This document shows positions 34,082 to 46,880 of a stretch of DNA of 64,000 nucleotides, piece after piece. The notes beneath the pieces were generated by a model. That model was not told the DNA's origin, made no database searches, and saw only the letters and a program-made list of their open reading frames with translations. The stretch's first letter is position 1. Each line of letters opens with the position of its first letter. The translations under genes were made by a program, and so were the position numbers. Source of the DNA: Salvia splendens. Taxonomy: Eukaryota; Streptophyta; Magnoliopsida; Lamiales; Lamiaceae. The DNA is taken from the NCBI RefSeq assembly GCF_004379255.2, contig NC_056048.1:4464001-4528000 (forward strand). The letters are read 5' to 3'.

Positions 34082-34939
34082 GAGGGAACATCATTTTAGG
34101 TCTACGAACTTTGACAAAGTATCATTTTAGGTCCGTAAACTTTGAAAATCTTATTTTAGGTCCGTGAACTTTGAGTTAGTATCATTTTAGGTCCTTTTTA
34201 CTATTTCCAAGTTTTTTTGGACGAAAATACCCTCAATACCTTAAATGTATATATTTTTAATAAATTTATCATATACTCATATTTTTTTTATAAATATCTT
34301 TACAATATATTTTTGACAAATTTTCTAAATATAATTTGACCTTAAATATTATCACTTAATTTTGTGACATGCAAGTAAAATTGCTTCTTCAATTTTTTAT
34401 CTTATTTTTTTTAATGTTGAATAAATAACTTTTCTCTAATAAAAAAAAATTGAATAAAGATCTTTTCTTGCATGTCACAAAATTAAATTATAATATTGAA
34501 GGTCAAATTATATTTAGAAAGTTTGTCAAAAATATATTGTAAAGATATTTATAAAAAGATCTTTATTCAATTTTTTTATTATTAAAGAAAAGTTCTTTAT
34601 TCAATTTTAAAAACAATTAATATAAAAAATTGAAGAAACAATTTTACTTGCATGTCACAAAATTAAGTGATAATATTTAAGGTCAAATTATATTTAGAAA
34701 ATTTGTCAAAAATATATTGTAAAGATATTTATAAAAAATATGAGTATATGATAAATTTATTAAAAATATATATATTTTAAGGTATTGAGGGTATTTTCGT
34801 CCAAAAAAACTTGGAAATAGTAAAAAGGACCTAAAATGATACTAACTCAAAGTTCACGGACCTAAAATAAGATTTTCAAAGTTCACGGACCTAAAATGAT
34901 ACTTTGGCAAAGTTCGTTGACCTAAAATGATGTTCCCTC
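34082..34939. mobile_element. 858-bp foldback element with 9-bp target duplication (MULE-like)
   Basis: The left half (GAGGGAACATCATTTTAGGTC...) is mirrored by the right half (...GACCTAAAATGATGTTCCCTC), and pairing continues for several hundred bases toward the centre, including TTGGACGAAAATACCCTCAA and its complement. TATTTTTTA is directly repeated at 34073-34081 and 34940-34948. A 9-bp duplication plus long inverted arms fits Mutator-like foldback elements. Repeats of GGTCCGTGAACTTTGA occur in each arm. There is no coding sequence. Confidence 0.88.
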
Positions 34940-34949
34940 TATTTTTTAA

Positions 34950-36420
34950 GGTGTTGTTAAAAATACTATTCAACCGTAGGGTCTCTAATAAGATAGAGAT
35001 TATCTTGTTCTTTTTCTTTTGATAAGATAGGGATTTTAACTTGTAGGGAATAAAATAAAAGGTTTCAAATACTAACCTATTATTTTTCAATATTTTATTA
35101 TTGTGATACTGACTAATAAATGTGAGAAATTTCTCAAATTTTGAAGGAAAAAAGAAAATTAAATCTCAAAATCAAATTTCGCTTCTTCTTCCATATTAAT
35201 GCGATAGTAATGGTTTGAGTGAGAGTTATAATGATAGGAACTTTTATTTAATAAATTCAGTCTTTCAGAGCATTCACGAGTTCATTTATTATTGATAAAC
35301 ACTTCTCATTTCTTCCGCCTATATCTTTAATGGGAAAAGGTATTATGGACAACCATAAATTAGGTTAATAGAGAAAAACCGGTTTATTTCCACTATCCGG
35401 TTCACTGCCAATTTCAGTTTACTTCTATACCCTTAGCTATTATTTTGAGACTTTTCTTCCCTCTAATTTTAATATACTTTCATCTTTTCCCTCTCATTCA
35501 TTTTCTTGTTATAGAGTTCGCGCCTCTTGTAAGAATTGAGTTGCACATCAAATATAGCAATTAAATGTTGAGCAGGATACATTTTAATATTTTTAAACTA
35601 TATTATATTCAAGAGTTCATGTAATGATTTCATATTTGTTCGAAAAATTCTTGTATGACATAATACTTAGTCATTTTTAATTCTAAGCTATTAAATGTAT
35701 ATATTCTGAACTATATTATGATAAAATATAAATGAATCTAAGTTTTTTTATATTTATATAATATTATATTAATTTAACTTTTAGAGCAGTTAGAGCTTCT
35801 AAATTAAAATATATTACTCATTTCGTCCCAATATAGTTCAGTCGTTTCTTTTTTGCTCTAGATTTGAAAAATAATATTACTAAATAAATAGTTAAAGTGA
35901 AGAGATGGTAAAGTAAGAAATAAAATAACGTAGATAATATTCATCTATGTATTATTCTCTCACCTACTTTACTGTATCTTCACTTTAACATCATTTTAAA
36001 CAAATGCAAAAAAAAACTCGATTATCTTTAGACGGATGAAGTATTAAATTATAAAGTGAAATGTTATATTTTACTTTATAGTATTAAATTAGAAAATCTC
36101 CAGTCGAATTAGAAATACCCCACTTAAAATGGGACGAATGGAGTATTAAATTGGGATCTCATATTTGTTTCTATGAATAGAATTTGGATTGTATCACATT
36201 TAATTCTCTATTAAATTCGAACTTTGTTACATTAAAAGTTTCCATTTCACTAGTGAAAGGGCTCGGAATTTTAGGAGGAAAGTAATTAATTTCGATTAAT
36301 TTGATGAATGGAAAAATCAGTTGAATTGAACCAAATTCCAAAGATAGAGATTCAAAAAGAGCAAAGCAATGAGCAATATGTGAGGTTCAGACCAGCCACG
36401 GTTAGAACACAAGCTCAACA
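34950..36420. other. Intergenic, possible MITE relic
   Basis: AT-rich. Between about 35818 and 36145 the ends ATTTCGTCCCAATATAG and GGGACGAATGGAGTATT are inverted relative to each other, suggesting a degraded CTCCCTCCGTCC-type MITE. No gene seen. Confidence 0.4.
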
Positions 36421-36427
36421 CACGAAT

Positions 36428-36682
36428 TCAGACGTCACTACTAACTCCGTCTAGTATATCACCGAAGATTTCCCCTTCCCAACTTAACGGCGTCAAAAAA
36501 CAAGCAGTTTGCTTATGTACAACACGGAGAGAAAATCCGACGTGGCGACTCCCCATTGGGTCCCACGAAGATTCCACGGATACTGCCGACGTGGCTAACG
36601 TACGAAAGTGTGTCGGAATCAAAACAGCACGTGACACTCTCACGCGCCACTACCATTAATAGCTTATTACGCCACGTGTTGT
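36428..36682. promoter_or_regulatory. ACGT-rich (G-box/ABRE-like) regulatory island
   Basis: GC-richer than its surroundings. ACGT cores occur at about 36431 (GACGTC), 36539 and 36589 (GACGTGG), 36598 (AACGTAC), 36629 (CACGTGAC) and 36673 (CCACGTGT). These are bZIP/bHLH-type sites used in ABA and light responses. No adjacent gene body is visible; the nearest start on the plus strand is the OPT gene about 2.1 kb away. It may be a distal element or the promoter of an unseen non-coding transcript. Confidence 0.45.
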
Positions 36683-38017
36683 TTCATTACTACATAATCA
36701 TATATACTACTCCACTTTTTTGGTAATTTAATTTAATTAGGGACTATTAGTAATTTATTACTCCTATTCACTTAAAATCATCCTTTCTTAATGAATGATC
36801 AACGAAGAAATTGACTAACACTTTATTTCTCACATCCGCGAAAATACAGTGACATGATATAGACTATGGCATGTCGAGATCGCATGTATACGTACACACA
36901 CGTATGTGTGACATGCATATTTAAAACAATTGTTTTTCCAATCCTAAATTACTATGATAATTTTGTTCAATTCTAAATTATTAACCGAGATTTTCTTCTT
37001 TAACAATAGGAGATTTAATTTATGTAATAAGATTTGCATTTATTATGATTATTGGCTTAGATTTCAGTCAAAACTTTAATATAATTTGTGTTATATATCA
37101 TCAATGAGGATACTAACCGGTGATTTGTTTTCTCTTCACAAAAATGGCACATCCAATTTAATGAAGGCAAATTGCGTCTAAGTGCGAAATACTACTACTA
37201 ATGAATAATTAATGGAGTACTGCGGCAAACTGACGGATTCCAAAAATAATTATAGATTAGTCCTGTCATTTTCCAATTTTGATTCTGCCTTACGTTAACA
37301 CTTCATCTGTTAAACTAATTGTATTAATTATTTTAGAAAATAATAGAGGACAATATTCCCATAAAACATAAAATATACTATAGTCGTATTCTTGTGTTTT
37401 GTTATGGGTTAATAGTAGTATAATATTGTAAACAATGTAAAGTAATCATTTTTATATTGAAAAGATAAAAATAAAAGTTAAATAAACGCAAACGTAGCCA
37501 CTTTTTTTATTATAAAACTATGTCTTAATTTTTACTTGAGATTTAATAAATACAAATGAATGTGATAGAAAAATTAGTTAAATGTGGATCAGATTTTTAT
37601 ATATTAATTTTATAATAAAATATTAAGAAAATATGTTTCCTCCTTGTCGTATACATATAATGGTATAATAACTACAAACAAACGAAAATAGTAACAAAAT
37701 GAGACTATATTGGTAGATTGAGAATAGAAAGTTAAGACAACTTGGTATGGTTTACCTTAGAATTACTCTTGTGGTAGTACTAATTTACAAATAGGTCATA
37801 GATAGGTCATGACTTGTCATAAAATAGAATAATTCAAAATCAAGTCACGGCTAGTTTTTTGATATAACTAAATTTACATATAAGAGTAATTCACAAACAT
37901 GAACTATGAGTTCGTCATCTATGTATAAAAGTTCACAATCAAGTCATAAAAAAAATGTATAAAAGTTCACAATCAAGTCATAAAAAAAAAGACTGTGAAT
38001 TTGCTCCAAAACTAAAA
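36683..38017. other. Intergenic, nothing recognised
   Basis: AT-rich DNA. A ~30-bp duplication (GTATAAAAGTTCACAATCAAGTCAT) occurs at about 37923 and 37957. No genes. Confidence 0.45.
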
Positions 38018-38020
38018 TAG

Positions 38021-38289
38021 TACTTTATCTGTTTTTTAAAAATAACAACTATTTCCATTTTGGGTCATTCCTTAAAAATATAAACTTTAGAATCTTTTCA
38101 TTTTAGGACATGGACCCCACAATCCACTAACTCTATTTTTACTATTTTTTCCCTTCATCTCTCTTACTTTACTCATTTTTTTATTTTTCTCTTTCTTACT
38201 TTACAAATTATTCTCATTTACTTTATCAATTGTACATTAAAACTCGTGTCGTTTTAGATGTTTCTATTTTTTAAATACGGAGGGAGTAC
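38021..38289. mobile_element. Stowaway-like MITE (CTCCCTCCGT family)
   Basis: The left end TACTTTATCTGTTTTTTAAAAATA is inverted relative to the right end TTTTTTAAATACGGAGGGAGTA, and TA flanks both. Interior words (TTTTCATTTTAGGACATGGACCCCACAATCCACTAA, ATTAAAACTCGTGTCG) match the interrupted MITE at 12334-14469. It is an uninterrupted relative, about 270 bp, some 500 bp upstream of the OPT start codon. Confidence 0.8.
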
Positions 38290-38703
38290 TAAAAACGACT
38301 AATTTTATCTTTAATATCTTAAAATAACTACTCCTAGTACTCCTATTTCAATTGTATACTAAAAAATTCAAATAGACTCAATCTCCCAATGCACTCACTC
38401 CCACTCCCGCGATCCAAAAGGGACCTACATTTAATATTAAAATCATTCTGATTAATCTTCTTTATCTCTTAAACAATTAATAGATAGACACATGACAAAA
38501 TGTCTTCTTCCTCGATTTCAAATTCCCTAACGACTCTGACAGCCTTGATTTCACCTGTGAAATAAAGCTATTGGCACCCCATTTTCCATATCCAATCAAT
38601 TGCTAACTAAAAAATCAGTGCAAGAAATTTCAAATTACAGATTCCATCATCCAAAATTAATCAAAAATAAAATAAAATAAAAAATAAAAGGCCCAAAATC
38701 CTT

Positions 38704-38709
38704 TATATA
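38704..38709 (+). promoter_or_regulatory. TATA box of OPT gene
   Basis: TATATA in the context CCTTTATATAGGC, about 80 bp upstream of the OPT start codon. The spacing implies a 5' UTR of about 45-50 nt. Confidence 0.6.
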
Positions 38710-38785
38710 GGCAACGACACTGACAGAGCAGAGCTAACAACAATCATCACAAAGCAACAAAAAACCTCAAAAACCCCAGCCCTCA

Positions 38786-41700
38786 ATGGTGACCGATTCC
38801 GCCACCAAACCCTCCGGCGACGAGGCCGAGCGCTGCCCCGTGGAGGAGGTGGCGCTGGTGGTGCCGGAGACCGACGACCCGACTCTCCCCGTCATGACAT
38901 TCCGCGCCTGGGCCCTCGGCATCTCCTCCTGCGTCCTCCTCATGTTCCTCAACACCTTCTTCATCTACCGCACTCAGCCCCTCTCCATCTCCGCCATCCT
39001 CATGCAGATCGCCGTCCTCCCCGTCGGCAAGTTCATGGCCGCCACGCTGCCGGAAAAGGAGTATGCTCTGTTTGGGCGGTGGCGATTCAGCCTCAATCCG
39101 GGGCCGTTCAACATCAAGGAGCATGTAATCATCACTGTCATGGCCAATTGCGGCGTCTCCACCGGCGGCGGCGACGCCTACTCCATAGGCGCGATTACTG
39201 TCATGAAGGGCTATTACAAGCAGACGATCAATTTCGTCTGTGCTCTCTTGATTGTGTTGACAACTCAGGTGAAAAAGTTTTTCAATTTCTGAATTGGGGC
39301 TAAAATTGAGGGCTTTAACCTAGAATTGCATTTCGTTAACTAATTAATGTTTATGGCTGATTGCAGCTGGTGGGATATGGATGGGCTGGGATGTTGAGGA
39401 AGTACTTGGTTGATCCAGTTGAGATGTGGTGGCCTTCCAATGTTGCTCAAGTTTCCTTGTTTAGGTAAAATAAAATAAAAATTGTTTCTTTATCTTAATT
39501 TCTTCATTTTTCATCCTCCCATTTCTTGTTTTAGCATCTGGTTTTCATAAAAATAGCACCTTTAAAGATTTTGTGAACCAAGGGTGTGGTCGAGTGGCAA
39601 CCTTAAATCCTTCTCACCCTTCAAGGTGCCTACAAATCAGCACGGGGAATAATCACTGGGTTTGCCGGAGGATACCTTAGTCTAACAACCATTTCTTGTG
39701 TTCTTCATTCTTCATAATCCCATTTCTTGTTTTAGCATCTGGTTTTCATGAATTAGCACCTTTAAAGTAGAGATTTTGTTCGAGTTCCTTGAATTTGGAT
39801 AGCATAAAAAGAAACTTTTCCTCTCTACTTGTTGGCTGTGATTTGAAATTCCCTTGGTGTAAGATGCTGAAATAACAAGTAGAATAAAGATTGCTTTTCC
39901 ACTTTGGAAGACTGTGATCCATAAAAAGAGCTGAATAATTGGAGAATTTATGTCCTTTTTTCTCCATCTTGTGTGTCTTGTCTCCTAAGCGTGAATCTCG
40001 TGTACCTTTTGTGACAGGGCCCTTCACGAGAGAGAGTCTAAGTCGATGGGGATGACAAGGATGCGGTTTTTCCTCATCTGCATGGCGGGAAGCTTCATCT
40101 ACTACTTGTTCCCCGGATACCTGTTTCAGATCCTGACCTTCTTCTCTTGGGTGTGTTGGGTGTGGCCTCGCAGCATCACTGCTCAGCAGATTGGCTCGGG
40201 TTACCATGGGCTCGGTGTGGGTGCATTCACCCTCGACTGGGCTGGGATTTCAGCCTACCATGGCAGCCCTTTGGTGACACCGTTTTCCTCTATCCTGAAT
40301 GTCATGGTCGGCTTCATCATGTTCATATACATCATCGTCCCCGTGTGTTACTGGAAGTTCAACACCTTTGATGCGCGGAAATTCCCTATATTTTCGAACC
40401 AGCTGTTTACCTCCAGTGGGCATAAATATGATACTACTAAGATCTTGACACCACAATTTGATCTTAATATATCAGCCTATGAAAAGTATAGCAAGCTCTA
40501 CCTTAGCCCTCTCTTTGCCCTCTCCATTGGCTCGGGATTCGCGAGATTCACAGCAACGCTCACCCATGTAGCGCTGTTTCATGGCAGGTTTGGCAGAAGA
40601 AGCTCGTTGATGGTTCATGAATTAATGTCGTTTTTGTGATGATTTCATGACTCTGAGATGTTGTGTTGGGCAGTGATATCTGGAAGCAGAGTCGAGCTGC
40701 GGTGCAGAACGCGAAAGCGGACATCCACACGAAGCTAATGAGGAGTTACAAGCAAGTGCCTCAATGGTGGTTCCTGGTTCTACTAGTGGGCAGCATTGTG
40801 TTGTCCCTATTAATGTCGTTTGTCTGGAAAGACGACGTGCAGCTACCCTGGTGGGGGTTGCTCTTCGCCTTTGCGTTGGCTTGGATCGTCACGCTCCCAA
40901 TCGGAGTCATTCAAGCCACTACTAATCAGGTAAAGAAATGTTTAATCAAAACATTGTGAAAATGCATCAATTAACTCTGTGTTTGATCAAATGAATGCAG
41001 CAACCAGGATATGACATAATCGCGCAGTTCATCATCGGCTACATCCTCCCAGGGAAACCCATTGCGAATCTGCTCTTCAAGATATACGGACGAATCAGCA
41101 CAATCCACGCTCTCTCGTTCCTCGCGGATCTCAAGCTCGGCCACTACATGAAGATCCCACCACGGAGCATGTTCGTGGCTCAGCTCGTTGGAACACTAGT
41201 TTCCGGGACGGTGAACCTGGGAGTCGCGTGGTGGATGCTGGAAAACATCGAAAACATCTGTGACATCGAGTCATTGCACCCTGAGAGCCCCTGGACATGC
41301 CCCAAGTTCCGTGTGACCTTTGACGCGTCCGTGATATGGGGCCTGATCGGGCCGGAGAGGCTGTTCGGAGCAGGAGGGCTCTACCGGAACCTGGTGTGGT
41401 TGTTCCTGGTCGGAGCCGTGTTGCCGGTTCCTGTATGGCTGTTGAGCAAAATGTTCCCAAACAACAAGTGGATACCCCTCATCAACATTCCGGTCATTTC
41501 CTACGGTTTTGCCGGAATGCCTCCGGCCACGCCCACCAACATCGCCAGCTGGATCGCTACGGGCACCATATTCAACTACTTCGTGTTTAAATATAGAAGG
41601 ACGTGGTGGCAACGATACAACTACGTTCTGTCGGCTGCACTGGATGCCGGGACGGCTTTCATGGGAGTCCTCCTGTTTTTCGCTCTGCAGAACGAGGGCA

Positions 41701-41801
41701 AGAATGTCAAGTGGTGGGGGTCGGAGCCCGATCACTGCCCACTCGCAAACTGCCCGACCGCACCCGGGATTATCGTTCCGGGTTGCCCTGTTTTCCGCTG
41801 A
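38786..41801 (+). CDS. Oligopeptide transporter, OPT family (PT clade)
   Basis: Proton-coupled plasma-membrane transporter of tetra-/pentapeptides and related substrates, including glutathione or metal complexes in some members. Exons 38786-39268, 39367-39464, 40018-40587, 40674-40929 and 41001-41801 join in frame to 735 residues (usual length 720-770). The two diagnostic OPT motifs are present: [10 protein letters not shown] at residues 104-113 and KIPPR at 520-524. Also visible are [29 protein letters not shown] and [16 protein letters not shown], with about a dozen hydrophobic membrane spans and a Cys-rich C-terminus ending GCPVFR. Presence of NPG and KIPPR separates it from the YSL clade. 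I cannot place it confidently among OPT1-9. Its 3' end converges on the SnRK1 beta gene 636 bp away. Confidence 0.93.
39501..39779 (+). repeat. Intron duplication bracketing a tRNA-like SINE in OPT intron 2
   Basis: A segment of ~75 bp (TTTCTTGTTTTAGCATCTGG then AGCACCTTTAAAG) occurs at 39501-39573 and again at 39701-39779. Between them, 39579-39690 looks tRNA-derived: GTGTGGTCGAGTGGCAA resembles a Ser-type A box, followed by GTGCCTACAAATCAGCACGGGG. The B box is not clear. The insertion lies wholly within intron 2 and leaves the splice sites intact. Confidence 0.6.
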
Positions 41802-42437
41802 AGTGTATAGCAAGCTTGGTACAATTTTGAGTATCCAACGGATATAGTACTTAATTGTGTTGGGGTGTTGTAAATCACAAGAGTGGTAGGGCAAATAAGG
41901 GAAACTGTTGCAAATCAAAGAATGTGACTAAACACCACTCACTTCTCAATGTGGATGATAATATCCTCTTCAATTAATTTACAAATTGATGCTGGCTTTT
42001 TTAGGAAGCTGAATTGGGAATTTTGATTTTCAGTTCTTTAAATTTGAGTTATTCATTTCTCACTATAGTTATCCTTTTCAAATTTTCTTGTCGATTAGAA
42101 TCATGAAAGAGACTTTTCATCTCCCTCAAAGTGAGAATTAAGGTGAAGTTTGTAATCTATGAAAAGTATCTAAACAACACAAGAAACAACATTGAAATAG
42201 TGGATCATATTTTTACTTTTAAGCAAACTCCACAGAAATATCAAGCAAAGAAAAGAAGAGAAGAAAATAAAAGGACAGGAAGTGAGAAACAATAGCACAA
42301 GTAATTGCATGAAACAGATTTTTTTAAATATTCATTGTATGGCTATTTCTGAATCCAACATAAGCAATTTACCTGACATGTATCTCTGATTGTTATCAAG
42401 TACATTGAGAATCAAGGCTAAATTCATAGCACAATCT
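41802..42437. other. Convergent 3' region (OPT / SnRK1 beta)
   Basis: Holds the 3' UTRs of both convergent genes. No other feature seen. Confidence 0.5.
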
Positions 42438-45400
42438 TTACCTCTGTATGGACTTGTAAAGCACCACCGTCACGTATTTGGAAAGGAAGCGGTTGGTAGA
42501 ACCGAGTGCCACAACGGATGGCCGGTTCCTATCTCTGTGCATGTAAAGATGGTTTAGCACTACATGTTGCGGTCTTGAGTATGGAGGCGGGATCTCCATC
42601 TGGGGTGAAGGTGCATTCAGTAATGTCAAATTTAGATGTGGTGGAACCATTGGTGGCTCCTTCCCAAAATCCTCTTGACCGAGTTGAGTATTGTTGTAGC
42701 TGGAGTCGGGTGATTGAGGCGGTTCGAAACCAGAAATGCTATCGATATCTTCTGGAACATAATCCTGCAGCACATGTTAGTCGTGTCAATAAGCATTGCA
42801 GCCAAGAAAGCTTCTAATCAATCGATGTCATATTTAAAGATGTCTGGGGAGAGGGAGGGTCCTGAGGCCATCTTTGATTCTTCGATGTGTCTGAAGTTTT
42901 TATAGGCAGACAACAGTTTTCATGCACATATAACAGCAACAACAAACCATAACGACACTCCAACAATTTAACCGTCATAATCAAGAAGTTGTTCTATATC
43001 AAATCCCTCTCACTGTTGAAAAGCAGTTAGGCATTATGTCATACATTCCTACCTTAAGAAACTAGATGTTAACCTGCATACCGATAGTCAATAGGTATGA
43101 TCAAATGCATATCAAGCAGATTTAGTGGATATGGACTTCTTCCACATTCCAACCACCATCACGTAAGCAGCTTGTGGGAAAAATCAATTACATCGACAGT
43201 TAGAAAGTAAGGAAACTTGTCAATATGATCGACTGTGGAAGTAATTCAAGTAATAGAGTAGATAATTTACTTTTACTCTGGTTTTTACACATGCATTAAT
43301 TACCAGGACAAAGATCCAATCAATGTCAATATCATTGTGCCCATGAACTTATAATTCATAACCATCATGCATGACCCCAGAACTACTATACTCGAGGACC
43401 ACAAATAGTACATAACAATGCTCTGATTCATCATTTTCATGATCTAAATCACGTTGAAGAGAGTGACTACAGGAAATCAGCACCTAGATGGTAGTCGGTA
43501 TTCCTGAACTGAAAACAAAAGGGGCATGGAAATAAATATACCACTGGTATCACATGCTTTCAATGGTTTGGCTCCCTAGCAGCTTAAAAGCCAAATGGAA
43601 AACCAAGTGGCAAAGACATCCACATTTGAAAACTATCAACAACATGGTTTCATCAAAAGTTAATGCTATGAAAAGACCATGATGGTTCAACAAAATACAT
43701 AAAATGTGGCTCATTTACAATTAAATCCAAACCTTTTAGTTTTGGTGATTTTATTCATTAAATATTTTGTTTTGCAAGTCTTGACACAAATCAAATATTC
43801 GTAGAAATTGAACTGAATCGTACACTTTAATTGGAGGTCACATGGATTAAGATGATTACTTAGACATAAAATTATGTTATGACTTTAAAAATTCATAGAT
43901 GAAAACAAAAAAGTTGTCAGTGTCTTTGTACTTGCGACCAACCCTTCAGGAATTCAACATTCAACAGGAAACCAGAAACAAGAAATGCCAAGAAATAACA
44001 GATGAGAAACAATTAGGTGTGCATTAATTACGTAGAATTAATTTTTTAGTGGGTTCCTGTGCGAGGCTGATGCTCCATAACTAAAGATTCAGAGAAAGCA
44101 TAGTTCTTGACACTCTCTTGACTTTTCCTCAGGATATTATAGGTACATTAAATAAAGCTGGTCTCCATGGACCACTTGCAATCATCAGTATCCAGTGAGG
44201 GAAAAGCTTTAATTGGTATATTTCATATAGTTCAGTGCTGAAAAGCTTTGATAGGTAGTCTTAATACGTAAGTATTACTTTTTCTTGAGTATACTCATTG
44301 TGCGTAACAAAAAATTTCATTTGTAATTTTGTATCACTAAAAAACCTCATAGATAGAGTCAGAAATTGATGTTCCTCCCAATTTTTAAGCACCCTTCTTA
44401 AACAAGACTACTTGGCAGGACAAATAGTGAAACCAATTATTGTTAGTAGGAGGGTGGGTCAACATACTCAAATGGAAAATAAATGCTTGGCATTATTGAC
44501 CATCCATTATTTCAAACGTTTTGGCCCTTAATCCAAGTGGGACTTAACATTTCTATGGTATCCATGGACAAGCCTCTCATATGGATGTCAGTGTGAATTA
44601 TATATATTTTCTGAGATAAGAAACACGGCCAACATGCAATACAAATACTTGAGGTAACCTTTTCTGAAAATATGAGGAGAAAACAAGGAATCAAACTTCA
44701 GAAACCAAAAAAATTAGCATAGAAAGAGAAAACCATACAAGAGTCTTAAGCATTTCAGCCTGCTCACAGTAGAAAGTAACAAAAAAATCAGGTAGACTAA
44801 CATCGAATTCGAAATACCATTTCTATATACTCTAGCATGAGTGTACTTCATCCTTATTCTAAGAAAAAATTACAGACGTAAAAGCAACATGGCAGATTTT
44901 AAAGGATTAAAAAATATTACCTGCAAATCTAAAACGTTATAAGCATTTCCTGAATCATCCTGCTCCCAGGGAAGATCGGGGGAATGCCTCCATTGTCCAT
45001 CTACGAGGAACCTGTACTGGTAAACTCCTGAAGGAAGTACCTTCATGATGGTGAAGTCTTTCCCTGATCTCTGCAAGGGCTTCCTGTGGAAGATGATCTA
45101 AAATGTGCTCATAATCTGTAATAACTAAACACGAAATGGATACAAGAATTACACAGATTAGGAATAACCTTGACTTCCAGTCATCCCATGAACCCTCCAC
45201 GGAAACTTCCTTGCCTCCGTAGCTCCATGTGATCATAGTAGGAATGCCTTGCTCATTATACACATCCTCATAACCTGAGCTAGTCTGCATCCATGAAGGG
45301 CTAGGGATGTTCAACTCGTCAGGTCTTTGTAGAGGAACCACTGGCACCTGAAATGAAAACAATGAAGAAAATTTACTCTCAATCCACAGCTTAGGCTAAC

Positions 45401-46133
45401 CAGAGTCCAGAGAAGACCAAATAGTATAAGGTATTGTCACATCATAGCTGCATTATTGCAAACTAATGAAAATCACCCCACATAATGAATATGAAAATTT
45501 AAAGCAGAGTTTTCCTCATGTAAAAAGAAACGACCCCAATATGAGAAACTTATGCAGCAATATCTATCTTTGTAAATTCCAACCAGAAAATTTTACAAGA
45601 TTAGGAAGAAGATAAGCAATCATGCATTCAGAAAATCAGATATTTGTAGCAACAACCCTTTCATACCGTAAAATTCAATGTGACAATATGTACCCCAACT
45701 GAATTAACAAAGAATAAGGCATTATTTCAGCACACCAATTCATAGAAGCAAAATTCTTTATAACCATGTATGAACCAAACATGAATGTGCTTGGATCTAC
45801 AGTAGCTAGCTCAGAATGCAACAATCACCCACGCACATATCATACAATACAACTTAGAAGAATCCCAATAGCACCTAAATATAAAAATCCAATCTTTCCA
45901 CGATCTAATGAAATAAAGAAGAAATCCCCAAAGCATAAAATGAAAAGAAGCGAAGAGACCTGAGGTCTGAACATGAGGGGCGAGTGAGAAGCCCTAGGAC
46001 TAGAAGGGGGGGAGTGGCCCCCAATGTATTCAGGGGCGTGCTGATCGGCCATGGAAACCTGAGCGGAGGCGGAGTCCTCGGCGACCGATTGGGTGTCGCT
46101 GCCGCCGTCCTCCCTCCCATTGGCATTCCCCAT
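42438..46133 (-). CDS. KINB1: SNF1-related kinase (SnRK1) regulatory subunit beta, KINbeta1/GAL83 type
   Basis: Scaffold subunit of the SnRK1 energy-sensing kinase, linking the catalytic alpha and gamma-type subunits. Four minus-strand exons (45960-46133, 45169-45347, 44921-45083, 42438-42764) join in frame to 280 residues, usual for beta1-type subunits. The N-terminus MGNANGRED is a classic N-myristoylation signal, and the upstream in-frame codons are not ATG starts. The glycogen-binding/CBM48 domain (about residues 95-170) shows [37 protein letters not shown] and [11 protein letters not shown]. The C-terminal ASC domain has [23 protein letters not shown] and [15 protein letters not shown]. 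Beta3-type plant subunits lack the CBM, so this is beta1/beta2. Intron 3 is large (about 2.2 kb) and I see nothing further in it. Confidence 0.93.
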
Positions 46134-46450
46134 AATCAAAGCCCTCGAAGTGGAGCTGCGGAATCGTGTTCAATGCAGCGTTGGGAGCATGGAAGAAGGC
46201 GGTGGCCCGATTAAGGGAGGATTGGTGAATTGAGCAATTGGTGTGGTGATTGAGGAAGAGTGGGAGTGTAGAGTGGGTTTAGAATTGAGGGAATTGATGT
46301 GTTGATTTGAGTTTGGAAGTGTGGTGGTAATGGGGAATGGGCATGAGGGGTTTAATATGGCGAATAATGTGGTGTGTTTGTGTGTGCTTAGTTGAGATGG
46401 TGTTGGTGGTGGGGATAACCAGCCACTGTCTCTATATCTAATCTACCCTC
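46134..46450 (-). promoter_or_regulatory. 5' UTR/promoter region of SnRK1 beta gene
   Basis: GC-richer sequence immediately upstream of the start codon, with no clear TATA box. The transcription start is not defined. Confidence 0.35.
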
Positions 46451-46554
46451 GTCATTCAATCCGAAATCGTCTAGTTCTTATAGGATCCTAATTCATTAAT
46501 TTCGTGCATGTGTATTATTTTCGTGCCATGTTGAAAATTGCTAGTCTTACCATT

Positions 46555-46880
46555 CCATTATTATTAGTACGATACGATACGATATGATTTAGCATGACAC
46601 GACATCATAACGACCTAAAGATTGATATGACATTATTGTAACATGATACTATAAATTAATATCTATTATAACATGATTAAAAATGCTATTTGAATCTAAA
46701 TAATAAAACTAAAGTGTAATATTTTTTAAAATACTAAAAATTATTAAAATAATAATTTTATTTCTTAGGGGTAAACCCAAATTTACGTACCCAACCTAAA
46801 ATCATCAGGATTTTATTGGGTCGAAACGATGAGGACCCAAACCCATCAACTTTATGCATCTTTTTGTCAGATTTTTGTGC
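46555..46880. repeat. Degraded copy of the CACGA-motif dispersed repeat
   Basis: ATACGATACGATATG, ATGACACGACATCATAACGACC and, on the far side, TTTATTGGGTCGAAACGATGAGGACCCAAACCCATCAAC repeat the vocabulary and layout of the element at 1206-1890, around an AT-rich centre. No termini can be assigned. Confidence 0.4.

Noticed and set aside
36428..36643. 71-codon minus-strand ORF in the ACGT island
   Set aside because: It overlaps a regulatory-looking GC-rich patch, has no family resemblance, and no splice partner is evident.
40250..41918. Long antisense ORFs over the OPT gene
   Set aside because: They mirror GC-rich OPT exons and disappear in introns; shadow frames.
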